Assembly: GCF_047511655.1 (NCBI RefSeq)
Contig: NC_133390.1
Location: 166,134,583 to 166,198,582 of the forward strand
Source: Castor canadensis
Lineage: Eukaryota; Chordata; Mammalia; Rodentia; Castoridae
Direction of reading: 5' to 3'
Length of the DNA: 64,000 bases
Positions within the stretch are counted from its first letter, which is position 1. Every line of letters begins with the position of its first letter. A program made the position numbers and the translations under genes. Below are positions 32,863-44,644 of this stretch, one piece after another. The notes below the pieces were generated by a model. The model searched no databases. It saw nothing but the letters and a program-made list of their open reading frames with translations, and was not told where the DNA came from.

Positions 32863-33753
32863 GCAAAACCCTGAAACTTTGAATCTACTACAGGAAAACA
32901 CTAGAAGATCCAGGGATAGGCAACAACTTTCTAAATACAACTCCAATAGCTCAGGAAATAAGATCAAGAATTGACAAACAGGATCATATGAAATTAAAAA
33001 TCTTTTGCACAGTAAAGGAAACAGTTACCAGAATCAAGAGACAACCTACAGAATTTGAGAAAATCTTGGCCAGCTAGTCATTAGATAAAGGATTAATATC
33101 TAGAATATATAAAAAGCTCCAAAAATTAAATATCAAAAGAACAATCTAATTAATAACAGACCAAATGAATTGTACAGACAGTCCTAAAAAGAACACAAAT
33201 AGTTAATAAATACATGAAGAAATGGTCACCATCCCTAGCCACAAAGGAAATACAAATCAAAATGACATTGAGATTTCATCTCACTGCAATCAGAAAGGCT
33301 ATCATCAAGAAAACAAAGAACAAATGCTGGTAAGGATGCAAGGGGAAAAGAAACCCTTATACACTGTTGGTGGGAATGTAAATTAGCACAGTCACTATGG
33401 AAATCAGTATGGAGATGCTTCAAAAAACTAAAACTAGAGCTACCATATGGTTCTGCTATACCACCCCTGGGCATAGAACCCAAAGGAGTACAAACCAGCA
33501 TACAGTTGAGATACCTGCACACTCATGTTTGATGCAGTGCTATTCACAATAGTCAAGCTATGGAATCAACCTAGGTGCCCAACAATCAATAAATAGACAA
33601 AGAAATTATGGTACATACACAAATGGAGTACCATTCATCCGTAAAGAAGAATAAAATTATGTTGTTTGCAGGAAAATGGATGGAACTGGAGATTATCATG
33701 CTAAGTGAAATAAGCCAGACTCAGAAAGACAAATATCACATCCTTCCTCTCAT

Positions 33754-33776
33754 ATGTGTGTCTGTGTGTGTGTGTG

Positions 33777-33826
<50 letters not shown>
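33754..33826 (+). repeat. GT then GA microsatellite in LINE-1 3' UTR
   Basis: About 25 bases of GT, then about 46 bases of GA. It produces the Arg/Glu and Ser/Leu low-complexity frames seen on both strands. Confidence 0.95.
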
Positions 33827-33828
<2 letters not shown>

Positions 33829-34314
33829 ATATAAAAGGGAGTCTATTTGGAGAGGGAACCATAGAATGGGGGAGGGGGAAAGGAAAAGTTGATGGGGGGT
33901 TAATATGATCAAAGTACATTCCAAGTATGGAGGTAACACACTGAAATCCCCTTGTGCAAGTAATACATACTAATTTAAAAAGAAAGTGTTTCCAACTCCT
34001 GGTCTACCCCATGCTACACACCGAGGATGTGTGATTTTAGTTACTCTCAACCCTTCTCTGGGAGGTATCCCACATCATGTCCGATTTCTGGTGAGGCTCA
34101 AAGACATGAGATGATTTGTCACATTGCTGGAGAGGTATAGCTGGATAACTCCAAAGCCCCCACCCTCTTCTTTACTGTGTCCCTTCACTGCTCCAAGTCA
34201 CATCAAAAACACTGGTAGCCAATGTTTTGAAACACTGGCATTCACTCTTGAATGAAGAGTGAACAACCAGGCCATTGCCCTGGTCCCTATGATCCCTAGC
34301 AAAAGTGATGTATT

Positions 34315-34830
34315 AGCTTTGTGTTACTACCACAAAATACCTGAGGCAAGTAACTCCATTAGTTCACCATTTTGGAAGTTCAAAGTCAAAGATTGGGGCT
34401 GGGGATGTAGCTCAGTGGTAGAACACTTGCCTAGCATGTGCAAGCCCTAGGTTCCATCCCCAGCACCAGAAAGAGAAAAAGAACTTCAAATATTGGATAG
34501 CCCCATCTCTTTGGCCTCTGAGGACAGTGGATAGAAACATATCACATGGGAGTGCATGCAGAAGCAAGTAGTCACATCTCAAGCCAGGAGCAGAGAAAAG
34601 AGGTTAAGCAGGACCAGGCTTGCTTCTTTTATAAGAATCTTCCCTCAAGAACTCAAGGGATCTCACAGGAACTACCTCACACCACGTCCAGTGACCTAGG
34701 GACCTCCCACCAGGCCCCACCTACCAAAGGTTCCATCGCCTGCCAACAGTGCCACCCTCCTTCCATTCCCAGTCCCATAGTTTCTCTTGCTGGTGTTTTC
34801 TAGGATCATCTCCCAAATAAACTACTTGCC
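34315..34830 (-). mobile_element. Antisense MaLR-type LTR hosting an ID element
   Basis: TTGTGTTACTACCACAAAAT and CAAAGTCAAAGATTGG precede the ID element. After it come GCAGAAGCAAGTAGTCACAT, TTTTATAAGAATCTTCCCTC and GGGACCTCCCACCAGGCCCC, an antisense MaLR pattern. Confidence 0.7.
34394..34486 (+). repeat. ID element
   Basis: GGGGCTGGGGATGTAGCTCA, AGAACACTTGCCTAGCATGT, TAGGTTCCATCCCCAGCACC and an A/G tail. A very clear tRNA-derived ID unit. Confidence 0.92.
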
Positions 34831-34835
34831 CTTGA

Positions 34836-35046
34836 ATTTTTTTTTTTATGGTACTAGGGTTTGAACTCAGAGCCTTGCACTTGCTAAACAAGCCCTCTAT
34901 CACTTCTGACATATCTCCAACCTTTTTTTGCTTTGTTTTGTTTTACAGATACAGTCTCTCCCTTTTACCTGGCCAGTCAAGGGTCATGATCCTCCTACCT
35001 CTACTTCCCAAGTAGCTGGGATTACAGGCATGAACCATCCTGCCCT
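34836..35046 (-). repeat. Antisense ID+B1 SINE
   Basis: T-run, ATGGTACTAGGGTTTGAACT (ID half); then CAGATACAGTCTCTCCCTTT and GGGATTACAGGCATGAACCA (7SL half). Confidence 0.8.
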
Positions 35047-35154
35047 TCCTGAACTTGCTGTTGAATTTTGTTTCAGGGTCTGCTTCCAGACAACCCAAAC
35101 CAAGACAAGCACCAGGAGCTCCTTATACCATCTCCCATGATCCCCACCACAGCC

Positions 35155-35235
35155 CTGTGAATTGGGATCATTCCCATTTTCCAGAGGTAGAGATTGAGGG
35201 ACTTAATGAATTAAATAAGTAGAACACCAACCTGC
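35155..35235 (+). repeat. MIR fragment
   Basis: CCTGTGAATTGGGATCATTC, CCATTTTCCAGAGGTAGAGA then TTGAGGGACTTAATGAATTA. Confidence 0.5.
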
Positions 35236-35334
35236 TAGGGATTAGCAAGGGCTAGAGTGCTCAGGAAAATTTCCTGGGAGGGGAGTTGAAGCCCACTGAG
35301 CTACATTCCCCTACCCTCATCTCCTTCTTCTCCT

Positions 35335-35344
35335 TCTCCTTATT

Positions 35345-35375
<31 letters not shown>

Positions 35376-35512
35376 TTCTCTCTCTCTCTTTTATTTTCTT
35401 TATGATAAAGTCTTGCTAAGTTGCCCAGACTGGCCTCAAATTTGCAATCCTCCCACCTTGGCCTCCCAAGTAGCTGAGGGCTACAACTGTGCACCACCAT
35501 GTCCAGTGAGCT
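35335..35512 (-). repeat. CT tract with antisense B1-type SINE
   Basis: The CT-rich microsatellite lies at 35344-35390. It is followed by AAGTCTTGCTAAGTTGCCCA, CTCAAATTTGCAATCCTCCC and CACCACCATGTCCAGT, an antisense 7SL unit whose poly(A) end abuts the CT tract. Confidence 0.8.
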
Positions 35513-35784
35513 TGTCTTTTTGGCAACAGAATGAGTCTTCCTGGACATAGGCTGAGCCCCAACCTTACAGATCATTCTGCTCAGGTCCAGCTCCCACCTC
35601 TCATGTCATCATCCCCAGGAATCCTTCAGAAGACAGCTGGAATGGGACCCCGGGATGCTCCCAGAATTCATCTGTCATAAAAGACAGAGAACTAAGAGTT
35701 TTTGATTTGTAACAAGTGAACAAAAATTATCTCTGTGGCAAAATTGAGATGAAATTTTCATTTAATCATTAAAACCAACACTTT

Positions 35785-36002
35785 TTGCATGCCTATTGCG
35801 TGCTAGCTGCTGTTCTGAAGGCTTTACAGTAAAATAACTTTTGTAAATTTTCATATAATTCCTTGAGATACATACTAATACTTCCTCCACTTTATAGACA
35901 AGGAAACTTAAGGCACAGAAAGGTTAGGAAATTTGTCCAAGGTCATACCACTAGCAAATGATGGCGCTGGACCTAAGCAATCTAGCTCCAGAGACATTCT
36001 CA
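35785..36002 (+). repeat. MIR element, long copy
   Basis: CTATTGCGTGCTAGCTGCTG, ATACTTCCTCCACTTTATAG, ACAAGGAAACTTAAGGCACA, GTCCAAGGTCATACCACTAG, then ATGGCGCTGGACCTAAGC: consensus order well kept. Confidence 0.75.
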
Positions 36003-36227
36003 ACCCTTTTCACCAAAAGGTGCCTATAACATTCTGTGTTCTCCTAATGGCTGGTTAAAACTGAAACACCACAGGAGACAGTGCCCCCTTCAGGCTTGGA
36101 GGTCTAGGTTTTCATTTTTGTTCTGGAATAGGAGGCTAAACGTTTGCCCTGGGGCAGAATGAAAGAGACTTAACTAGGGCTCTCTGGGGACAACAAGATG
36201 GCCGCAAACACATGATGATCTTCATGA

Positions 36228-36310
36228 TTTTTTATTGTCTTTATTGATGGATAATTTACAACAGTAAAATTTACCCATTTTTAAGTACAGTAATGATGGA
36301 GCTCCATCCT
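36228..36310 (-). mobile_element. Antisense LINE-1 (L1M-type) fragment
   Basis: TTTATTGATGGATAATTTAC then AGTAAAATTTACCCATTTTT. A related fragment may continue at 36690-36790 (CACTAATCTGTTCTCTGTCC). Confidence 0.45.
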
Positions 36311-36487
36311 GGTAAATCTATCATACTCCTAACCTACCCAACATCCTAGCTTAGCAGCGTGCTGCAGACCACAGGCTGTGGACACTCAGGTGTGTGGCTG
36401 ACTGGGAGCTGCAGCTGCTCCCACTGCTTAGTACTTGAGACTATTGTAACACACATCACCACCCTGAGAACAGATCCAAATTCAAAC

Positions 36488-36562
36488 TTCTGCCTAGATG
36501 CATAGCTCATGTCTAGCAAGGGCAAGGCCCTGAGTTCAAACCCCAATACTGCCAGAAAAAAA
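36488..36562 (+). repeat. ID-like SINE fragment
   Basis: CATGTCTAGCAAGGGCAAGG, CCCTGAGTTCAAACCCCAAT and a short A-run. Confidence 0.75.
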
Positions 36563-36799
36563 TTAGCTAATTCAAAATTCAAAGTACAGTTTCTATATCA
36601 CTTTCACATCATAATCAAAACATCCTAAGTCAAGTCATAGTAAGTTGAGGACAGTCTATATACAGTCTATATATCATAATTGTGATAGGGAATATCTCCC
36701 TCACTCTTTGCAATCTATCCCCCACCCTAATCACCAACCCCATTAACCACTAATCTGTTCTCTGTCCCTTTAGTTCTGCCTTTGCCAGTATGGTCACCT

Positions 36800-38390
36800 G
36801 ACCATCTGTATCACAGTCCTGCAGGAGGTGGTAAAATGTGCAAGTGTTCAATGCAGCCTGCATACAGTGAATCTGTGAATACAGTGAATTACTGTGTTTA
36901 AATGGTGCTCACCAACGTGCACTGCCTTGGGACTACAATTTGGGGATGGCCCAACAGGTCTGTCATGTTCCTGGTTGCACCTGAACTATTTCCCCTCACT
37001 TTCCTAGAAGGTGGGTTCTGTACCTCCAGCAAGTTGCAGCAGCATTCAGTTTCTCCTGCCCTTTGCCATTTGAGGGTAGCCATTCAGTGCAGCCAGAGAG
37101 CAAGGGCTGAACTGAAAGGCAAGACATCTACAAGGTATTCGGGGACATGCTTTTTTACTTAATTTTGTCCAAACAGCAGCATGCGAACCACGGATAGGTA
37201 AAGTGACTGTAGTTACAGCTCAGTGCAGGTAAAAGAACAGAAAGCTACCTACATCAACACTGGGGAAGATCTAAAGCATGGCTCCAGCATTGCCTCTCCT
37301 AGGGCTGTGACAGGCTTGCAGACCATTGCAGTATGCTGTTGGGTCTGAGTGTGATGGTCTTCGGATATCTCCTGTGACCTCAGGCTCTTCTCTGGACATG
37401 TGGCCAATGAGAATTTTTCTCTTCAACCTCTCTGTCTCCCACTACTCCAGAACCTGAGCAGTACCTGCTACCTAGTCTGCTTCTGCTCTAAAGACAAATG
37501 TCATTTGCCACAATGAACTACTCTGGGTGCTTCTTGATTTCTGTTTGGTTCTCTTTGCTTCCACACAGCAGCAGCAGGGCTGAGTGAGAAATTCAACACC
37601 AGTTGCCACCTTTGCAAACAGCAGCCGTAGCTCACCACTGGCCCAGAAGACGGTAGAGCTGCAGCAGCAACTGACATGTTCAGGATGGCCAAGGTCACCT
37701 CCGTGGGTCACATCTGAGGGTCACGCTTTAGTAGGCCACACCTGTGTCACAGGAGGGGTATTTGGGGGACCATGGACTAGAAAAAATGACATTGAACAGA
37801 AGGTCTGAATGCTGCCTCCAAACATTTGGAAGAGCCATTTGTGGGAAACAAATGTGACATTTGCACAGCGTCAGGCCCACCTAGAACAAGCAGGGAGACT
37901 ATTTGAGGCTGTGAGGTTTTACTTTATACAAGGAATAATTTATATACAGTAAAAGATGTCCAACAGTGGACTTGGCTCTCTCTTTTAGGCAGTGGACTCT
38001 TTCCACAGAGGAGGTGTTCAAGTAAGGGCCAGAAAACTTCAGCGTGAATAAGAGGCTTGACAATCAGAGAATTTGGATTCCGAGACCTTCAAAGACCTTC
38101 CAACTTAGTTTAGTTGAGACCCATGTAATTTGCCTACCACTGTAATCACCCGCAGAGCCACAAGGTGGCATTAAAGATACATCTTCAGTGCCAGAGAACG
38201 TCTTAGTCTTTAATTGGAAAACAAAAACAAAACCAATAAATAAATAAATAAACAACTAATTGAGTCAAACAAATTGACATTTGCCAGCAAAGACTACAAA
38301 TCAAGTTCCATAGTAAGCTTTAGTCCTCCAGCATGATCTAGAAGGCTTCTGGTCAAGTAAATAGTTGTAATTTTTCTTGAGAAATTATCT
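36800..38390. other. Intergenic, no recognised gene or repeat
   Basis: Short frames on both strands (for example 36902, 37472 minus, 37584) overlap one another without a domain. An AAAT run lies at 38236-38252. Confidence 0.35.
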
Positions 38391-38391
38391 T

Positions 38392-39060
38392 TTTTAATTT
38401 TCCTGTGAACAACATATGCACTGCAAAATGTACATATGTACATCAATCATTGAATTTTCACAAACAGAGTACACCTATGTAACCAGCACCCAGCTCAGAA
38501 AAGGAAAGACGACCAGGATTCCAGAAGCCTACTCAAGCCTCTTCTAGTCACTCCTCCACCAGAAATAAGAGGGGTCCTGACCTCCAGCACCATCAGGTAG
38601 TTTCACTTGCTTTTCAGTTGTACACACATGGAATCATAGATTTTTTTTTGTTTGTCCTCTCTACATCTTTTGGAGATTCATTAATTTTGCTTCTTGTCAT
38701 TGTGTTCCATCCTCATTGCTATGTAGAAGTGTGTAATGTCAATATAGTACAATTTGTTTCCCCATTCTGCTGTGGGTGGCCTCTGAGTGGTTTCCAGTTT
38801 GGGGACTGTTATCCATAATGGGTGCCATGAACTTCTAATACTTTTTTTTTAGGGCACTGGAGTTTGAACTCAGGGCCTTATGCTTGCTAGGCAGGCACTC
38901 TGCCACTTCAGCCACTCCATCAGCCCAAAATACATTTCTTTGTAGGCTTATGAAGACATTTCTGCTGGATCACAGAGGTAGCCACTACCAGCTTTTACCT
39001 GTAGTAGATAATGGTAGACTGCCACACGCTATTCCAAAGTGATTGTAACAATTTAGACGC
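38392..39060 (-). mobile_element. Antisense L1M-type LINE-1 3' fragment hosting a SINE
   Basis: CCAGCACCCAGCTCAGAAAA, ACACATGGAATCATAGATTT, CCAGTTTGGGGACTGTTATC, then (after the SINE) TTTCTGCTGGATCACAGAGG. This order is that of old antisense L1M ends. Confidence 0.5.
38847..38932 (-). repeat. Antisense ID-like SINE
   Basis: T-run, GGGCACTGGAGTTTGAACTC, TTGCTAGGCAGGCACTCTGC, CAGCCACTCCATCAGCCC. Confidence 0.88.
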
Positions 39061-39279
39061 TCGCTGACAACGTCCCTAGCCACACTGGAACTTTCTGTTT
39101 AGCAAGTTCTGGTGGAGGGAAAGGGGAGAAAAGCACCTCCCTGTGGCCCTCTGGACCCTCTGGGCATGAGCCTGAAGGTGGAAGGTTTCATCCCAGGAGC
39201 ACATACATCTCACCAAACCCATGAGCTCTGCTGAACAGATTCCCATGTTCTGTGCTCTGAACAGGTCGAGAATGGAGCT

Positions 39280-39665
39280 GCTCCTCTGAGCCCCCACTGT
39301 GTATCAGTCACTCTTCTAAGTGCCAAGGATGGAGAAGGGAAAAGACAAGAGGACATCCTGCTGTGGGAAGCTCACTTCTGGGTGGAGGGGAAAGAGTAAA
39401 TAAATGTGACAGGGATGAAAAACTCTAAGGAAAAACAAAACAGGGTAAGAGGCTTCGTAGTGCAGGGTATGGATTTTCTTAAATCGATGGTTAGAGGAGG
39501 CCCCTCTGGTAACTTTGAGTAGGAACAGGAAGGAAGTGAGGAAACAAACCATAGGAAAAGAAAGTTCTAGAAACAAGGAGTTGTTCAGTGAAAGGGCCCT
39601 GAAGCCCTTTGTATGTTTGGCACATTTGAGTAAGAAGCTGGCAGGAGGAAGAGGGGTAAGGAAGG
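39280..39665 (+). repeat. L2-like remnant
   Basis: CACTGTGTATCAGTCACTCT, TAAGTGCCAAGGATGGAG, then GGAGGCCCCTCTGGTAACTT. The long minus frames at 39316-39853 are its antisense and not genes. Confidence 0.4.
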
Positions 39666-39725
39666 CTATGAGAGTTGGTGGCACATGACTGTACAAAACC
39701 TGATGAACTGCTGTTTAAAAACAAC

Positions 39726-39817
39726 CAAGGACTGGGGGGATGTGGCTCAGTGGTAGAGTGCCTGACTAGTATGCATGAGGTCCTGGGTTCAATACCCGGC
39801 ATGCAAAAAAAAAAAGG
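39726..39817 (+). repeat. ID element
   Basis: GGACTGGGGGGATGTGGCTC, GAGTGCCTGACTAGTATGCA, GGTTCAATACCCGGCATGC and an 11-base A-run. Confidence 0.88.
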
Positions 39818-40039
39818 AACCACAAACCCAACCCAATACACAAAGATAGTCAAATAACAGGTGGAGATTTTAGGGATTGGGGTGGTTTGGAGTGGTTGTT
39901 GTTTACAAAAATGGGCTCACACATATATTAAAGCTTTTATTAATGTAGCAGCATACCATAGGCATCTTTACAAGGCAATAACACAGATGTGTAGGCAAAC
40001 TCCCTGTGAGAAACCAGATCATAAATATTTTAGGCTTTG

Positions 40040-40124
40040 CGCTGGAGATGTAGCTCAGTGGCAAAGTGCTCACCTAGAATGCACAAAGACCTGGATTTGA
40101 TCTCTGGCACTGAAAAAAAAAAGA
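40040..40124 (+). repeat. ID element
   Basis: GCGCTGGAGATGTAGCTCAG, GCTCACCTAGAATGCACAAA, GATTTGATCTCTGGCACTG and an A-run. Confidence 0.88.
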
Positions 40125-40175
40125 TTCTTTAGGCTCTACAGCCAGACTCCATCCCAACTACTTAACACAATAACA

Positions 40176-40197
40176 CTGTTATTGTTATTGTTATTGT
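40176..40197 (+). repeat. TTATTG short repeat
   Basis: Three to four copies of ATTGTT in tandem. Confidence 0.85.
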
Positions 40198-40477
40198 AGC
40201 TTGAGAGGAAACACAGATAACATGTAAATGAATGGATGGGGCTGCACTCCAATAAAACTTTATTTACAGAACAAATGGAGGGCTACATTTGGCTGGGGCC
40301 ATAGTTTGCAGGCACAATGTATCCCCAATGCTGACAGCAGTTACTGCCACACAGTAGGCCCTCACTAAATGCTTGTCAAATGAATGAGTGATACCCCTCT
40401 TAATAGTTAAAAAGTATTCCATTACTGGAGTAAGAACCCTTAGACTATGGTTTTACAAACTGGCCCTCTCCCCTTTC

Positions 40478-40563
40478 CTCCTTTGGCAGCACTGGGGTTT
40501 GAACTGAGGGCCTTGCTCTTAATAGACGAGTGTTCTACCACCTGAGCCATACCTCCAGCTCCC
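40478..40563 (-). repeat. Antisense ID-like SINE
   Basis: GGCAGCACTGGGGTTTGAAC, GAGGGCCTTGCTCTTAATAG, CACCTGAGCCATACCTCCAG. Confidence 0.88.
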
Positions 40564-40756
40564 CAAACTGGCTCTCTTGTCACAAAAATTTCTACAAGTG
40601 AGGTAGCTGAATTTACTATTTGCCAAGTGACCACTACCTTCTTGAAACCCTTTCCACTTCTAGATTTTGTGACACTTCGTTTTTCTGGGGTTTTTCCCTT
40701 ACATTTTTAGTCATTCTTTCCTAGTCACTTTTCCTGAATATAACTCAATTTCACAG

Positions 40757-41070
40757 TACCTGTGGTAAGCAGAATACTGCCCTTTTGCCCCAAAAGTTGT
40801 CCATGTCTTCATCCCCAAAACCTGGGAATATGTTACCTTTCATGGCAGAAGCAACTTCGGATGTGATTAACCCAGGTATCTTGTGATGAGGAGATTATCC
40901 CAGATTATGCAGGTGGGCCCAATGTAGTCATCAGGGTCCCCATAAGAAGAAGGAGGGTCAGGGTTAGGGAAGGCAATAGAAGGTGGCATCAGGGGATGAG
41001 TACTTCGGCCGGCCAGGGTCACCACTGATGTCAGGATTTTGGCCTTGACTGTAGGACAGTGTTTATATTG
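40757..41070 (+). mobile_element. MLT1-type MaLR LTR, 5' part
   Basis: TTGTCCATGTCTTCATCCCC, GGGAATATGTTACCTTTCAT, GATTATCCCAGATTATGCAG, GTGGGCCCAATGTAGTCATC, then CCCCATAAGAAGAAGGAGGG: a clear MLT1 order. Confidence 0.75.
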
Positions 41071-41699
41071 AACAAGAAGCAAATTTGGTAGTGGGACAGC
41101 TGTCCATGTGTGCCCTCTTGTTGTGCTGCCACTTGACCCAGCCTGTCCGGGGGTGACACCCAGCAGACACTACAGAAGTATAAACATCACGATAACCTGG
41201 GATTGTTCTGAAACAAACCTTTATACCCAAATGTGTTAACTGTATGTGATCTGCAGTTCATGTTCTGGGTTAAAAAGAAACTACTCTGATAGAACATGAC
41301 CAGTTTCAAAGGTAATTTCCAAAAATAAGGACAGTTTGCTCAGTGGATAGGTACTTGACAGTGCTTTTGATACTGTTCTCAGAGTTATAAATGGGAATGT
41401 ACACGCCGTAAGCATCAGATAGCATGAAAGTTGTGACCTTCTTGTTCATGGATCTTCCAGTCAGTTTCCTTTCTCTTGTCAAAGGTGACAAACATGGAGC
41501 CCTAGAGAGAATCAGGAAACTCTGACATTATATTAAAACTACTGTAGCTTCCTGTCCTGGGCTGCTTTCTGTCCTGCAAGTGCTAGTGAGTCTGGGATGT
41601 ATATGTTCTGTTCTCATGTTTGTGCTTTTTAGAAAAGTAAAGGATCAACAAATGGCATTTTTAAATAATAACAAAAAAAGAAGCTGGCATCAGGGTCAG
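41071..41699. other. Unassigned segment between two MLT1 halves
   Basis: About 630 bases between the 5' and 3' MLT1-like parts. It contains a 61-codon minus frame (41306-41491) with no recognised domain. It could be an inserted fragment or retrocopy; I cannot place it. Confidence 0.3.
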
Positions 41700-41980
41700 A
41701 GTGATTAGTGTAAGAAGAGCTCCACCAGCTAATAGCTTTGAAGAGGGAGGACAGAGCCACAAGCCAAAGAATGAAGACAGCTAACCACAAGCAAGAAAAT
41801 GCAAATGAACAGGATCTCCTCCTGGAGCCTCCAGACGGAATTCAGCCTTGCTGTCACCTTTATTTTAGCCCAGTGAACCATTACAGACTGCTGATCTCCA
41901 GAACTGTAAGTTAGTAAATTTGTGATGCCTTCAGCTACCAAACTGGTATGGTACTGCTTTGTTACAGCAGCCATAAGAGT
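41700..41980 (+). mobile_element. MLT1-type MaLR LTR, 3' part
   Basis: CTCCTGGAGCCTCCAGACGG, GATCTCCAGAACTGTAAGTT, then TTTGTTACAGCAGCCATAAG: the conserved LTR end. Confidence 0.65.
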
Positions 41981-41991
41981 GCAATAGGAAT

Positions 41992-42080
41992 TAAGGGCTG
42001 GGCGTGCAGCTCAGTCACAGTGCGCTGGTCAGTCCAGCATGTGCAAGTCCCTGGCTCCATCCTCAGCACCATGAAGAGCA
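41992..42080 (+). repeat. ID element
   Basis: GGGCTGGGCGTGCAGCTCAG, CCAGCATGTGCAAGTCCCTG, CTCCATCCTCAGCACCATG. Confidence 0.82.
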
Positions 42081-42508
42081 AATGTACATAGAAATTAATC
42101 AGCTCTTCATCTAATCCTGTCCTTTGGGGTTTCATCCAGTTTATGTCAAACTCACAAACTGATATCTCTGGTACTATGTGCACTTTTTCCACTTAACGCC
42201 AACAGATTTTATTTGTTCACAAGTTTTTAGTGCAAGCATTTTATCAGGTATGTGCTTGCATGCTGTGGACCCAAATTCATGTATTTAGTCAGAAAGACAA
42301 TTCACAGTTCACAGTGCACATATTCTAACCACAACATATCAATCACATGACACCAAATCTCAGTATATCCCTGCTCTTAGAGAGGACGGAAACCTCATTT
42401 TATCCATCAACATCTAGTTGAGAACCCCAGTTAACTACTTAACCATGCAGAACACAAGGAGACTCAACCTCAGCACTACATGTCCCCTCACTGTCAGAAG
42501 CACTACAT

Positions 42509-42725
42509 CAGTGGTTTTCAACAGGGGCAGTTCTGTCCCTCAGGGACATCTGTCAACATTTGAAGACATTTTTTATTGTCACACCTGGAGGTGGGAGAGA
42601 GCTACTGCTATTTAGTGAGCAGAGGCCAGGGATGCTGGTAAACATCTTACAAGGCATAGAATGGCTCCCCCAAAATGGGGATATCTGGCCCCGAATGCTA
42701 GCAGTGCTGAGGTTGAGAAACACTG
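42509..42725 (+). mobile_element. MER5A (hAT-Charlie nonautonomous DNA transposon)
   Basis: Terminal inverted repeats are visible: CAGTGGTTTTCAAC at the left, and GTTGAGAAACACTG at the right whose complement is CAGTGTTTCTCAAC. Internal TTTTTATTGTCACACCTGGA and AGAGGCCAGGGATGCTGGTA, ACATCTTACAAGGCATAG follow MER5A. No clear 8-base target duplication remains. Confidence 0.9.
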
Positions 42726-42965
42726 CTCTCAATGATCTTGTACAGTTGTTTTCAAACAAGGGTTTGCACTGACTCAGCAACATTTAACCCAATCTCCCAG
42801 TCGAAGAGCCTGTTTTCCATCTGATTCGTGATTCTTCCTCACTCTGTCATAGGCAGTTTCCAGCTCCAGATTGTGTTTCTGGTGCAAGCTCTGCTACATT
42901 CACTCCATTCCATAAATACACATTTGGCTTGTAATTGTTAGAGCTCTTCAGAGAGATGGAACTAA

Positions 42966-43004
42966 TGATAGATAGACAGACAGACAGACAGAAGATAGAT
43001 AGAT
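42966..43004 (+). repeat. GATA/GACA microsatellite
   Basis: GATAGATAGACAGACAGACA continuing into GATAGATAGATA. Confidence 0.92.
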
Positions 43005-43267
43005 AAAAAAGAGATTCACTAGTGGAACTGGCTTATGGTATCATGGAGACTGAGAAGACCCATGATAGGCTAGGCTATTTGGAAGCTGAAGAAGCAGGGA
43101 AGTCAGTATAGGGTGCCTGGATCCAAATCTGAAGGCCTTAAAATCAGAGAAATTGATGGTGTAACTCTGAGTCTGAGGCCGATGGCCTGAGATCCCAGGG
43201 GACCACTGGTACAAGTCCTAAAGTCCAAAGACCACAGAAACAGAGTCCTGACAGTTAAGAGCAGGGG

Positions 43268-43474
43268 ATAGCCGGGCACTGGTGGCTCATGCCTGTAATC
43301 CTAGCTACTCAAGAAGGCAGAGATCAGGAGGATCGTGGTTCGAAGCCAGCCCCAGGCAATTAATTCCACAAGACCCTATCTTGAAAATACCTAACACAAA
43401 AAAGAGCTGATGGAGTGGCTCAAGGTGTAGGCCCTGAGTTCAAACCCCAGTACTGGGAAAAAAAAAAAAAAAAG
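43268..43474 (+). repeat. B1+ID dimeric SINE, short-right-half subtype
   Basis: GCCGGGCACTGGTGGCTCAT, GGAGGATCGTGGTTCGAAGC, GAGCTGATGGAGTGGCTCAA, GGTGTAGGCCCTGAGTTC, then a 17-base A-run. Low divergence and a long A-run suggest youth. Confidence 0.92.
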
Positions 43475-44127
43475 CAGGGGATAATGGTTGTCCCAACTCC
43501 AGAAGAGAAAGCAATCTCACCTTTCCTCTGCCTTTTTGTTCTTTCCAGGCCTTTAGCCAACTGGATGGTTTGGATGGTGCCTGCCCATATTGGGTAAGGG
43601 CAGATCTTCCTTATTCAGTCCGCTAATTCAAATTCCAACCTCTTCCAGAAACACCCTCACAGACACCCCCATAAATAACGCTTTACCAACTCTCTAAGTA
43701 TTCCTAAATCCAGCCAAGTTGACACCTAAAATTAACCATAACAGTTGCCATGTTCTCCCAAAACCCATTCATGATGACAGTTGCTGGAATGACAAATTTT
43801 CCAGACAGAAGATAGCAAAATCATTCAGAATTCAGTTTACACCCACTTCAAATCACATGGCGCTTAAAAATTCATTTGGTTTCCAACTAACATATGTACG
43901 AATTTGCACTTGGTAGAAAACCACAATCATTTTACACTGTAGACTGTCTTTTACAATCTGGGTAATTATGAATTTGAAGTTACTAACACTGCTGGATTAG
44001 ATAGAAGCAACTCTCCTTCTCCTGTTAGCAGATTGCTGCAGTTACCTCTACCTCCACAATTTTAAAATGAGCAGTGATGGAGTAATCTTTTATCTACCAC
44101 AATTGTAGGTGTTTAAAGAAATAAGCT

Positions 44128-44202
44128 GGACTGGGGATGTAGCTTGGTGGTTTAGCACCTGGCTAGCATATGCAAGACCCTGGGTTCAATCTCCAGCACT
44201 CC
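44128..44202 (+). repeat. ID element
   Basis: GGACTGGGGATGTAGCTTGG, CTGGCTAGCATATGCAAGAC, GGTTCAATCTCCAGCACTC. Confidence 0.88.
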
Positions 44203-44644
44203 CAGGAGGGAGGGCAGAAGAGAAAAAGCTCTTGTGCTGCACCTCCTTCATTTCTCTTTTGCCTTGTTCTTCCAAAACATCAAGTTAGATCATCAGCAAG
44301 ACTCCACAGAATGTTGACAGTCTAACCCTCCCCCATGATGTTTAAGACTGTTTTCTGTTGCTGGGGCTCTTTGAGCCACTGGGCTCAGGGAAAGAGAGGT
44401 GAACATCTGCTTCATCTTTCCTTTGGGCAAACAAGGGAAAGAGGAGGCAGCACTCACTTCCCATAAGCATCCTTTTCTCCTTTCCAAAAGGAGGGTTCAG
44501 GCCCACCAATACCAGAGAAGTGTCATTTCCTGGTTCACCTCTTGCAAAAAATGAATATTGTCAAATTTTTTAACACTGACAATTCGATGAGTGAAAAATG
44601 TTATCATGTTGTTGAATCCTCACTTCCCCAAGCTACATTTCATG

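Larger units (their letters stand above)
32130..33990 (+). mobile_element. LINE-1 3' half (ORF2 end and 3' UTR), with SINE insertions
   Basis: The ORF2 C-terminal region begins near GCAATCTACAGATTCAATGC and includes TATGGAAACACAAAAGACCC. After two SINEs it resumes near 32862 with GAAAACACTAGAAG. It continues through AAAGGATTAATATCTAGAAT and TACACTGTTGGTGGGAATGT to GCAGGAAAATGGATGGAACT at 33669. The 3' UTR includes GT and GA repeats. Better preserved than the 15-23 kb copy, but its frames are broken. Confidence 0.88.

Noticed and set aside
33608-33939. Low-complexity Arg-Glu / Ser-Leu frames on both strands
   Set aside because: Translation of the GA/GT microsatellite in a LINE-1 3' UTR.
34394-34486. 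Possible tRNA gene (A and B box-like motifs in ID elements)
   Set aside because: The sequence does not fold as a tRNA with an acceptor stem and carries an A-rich tail; it is an ID SINE.
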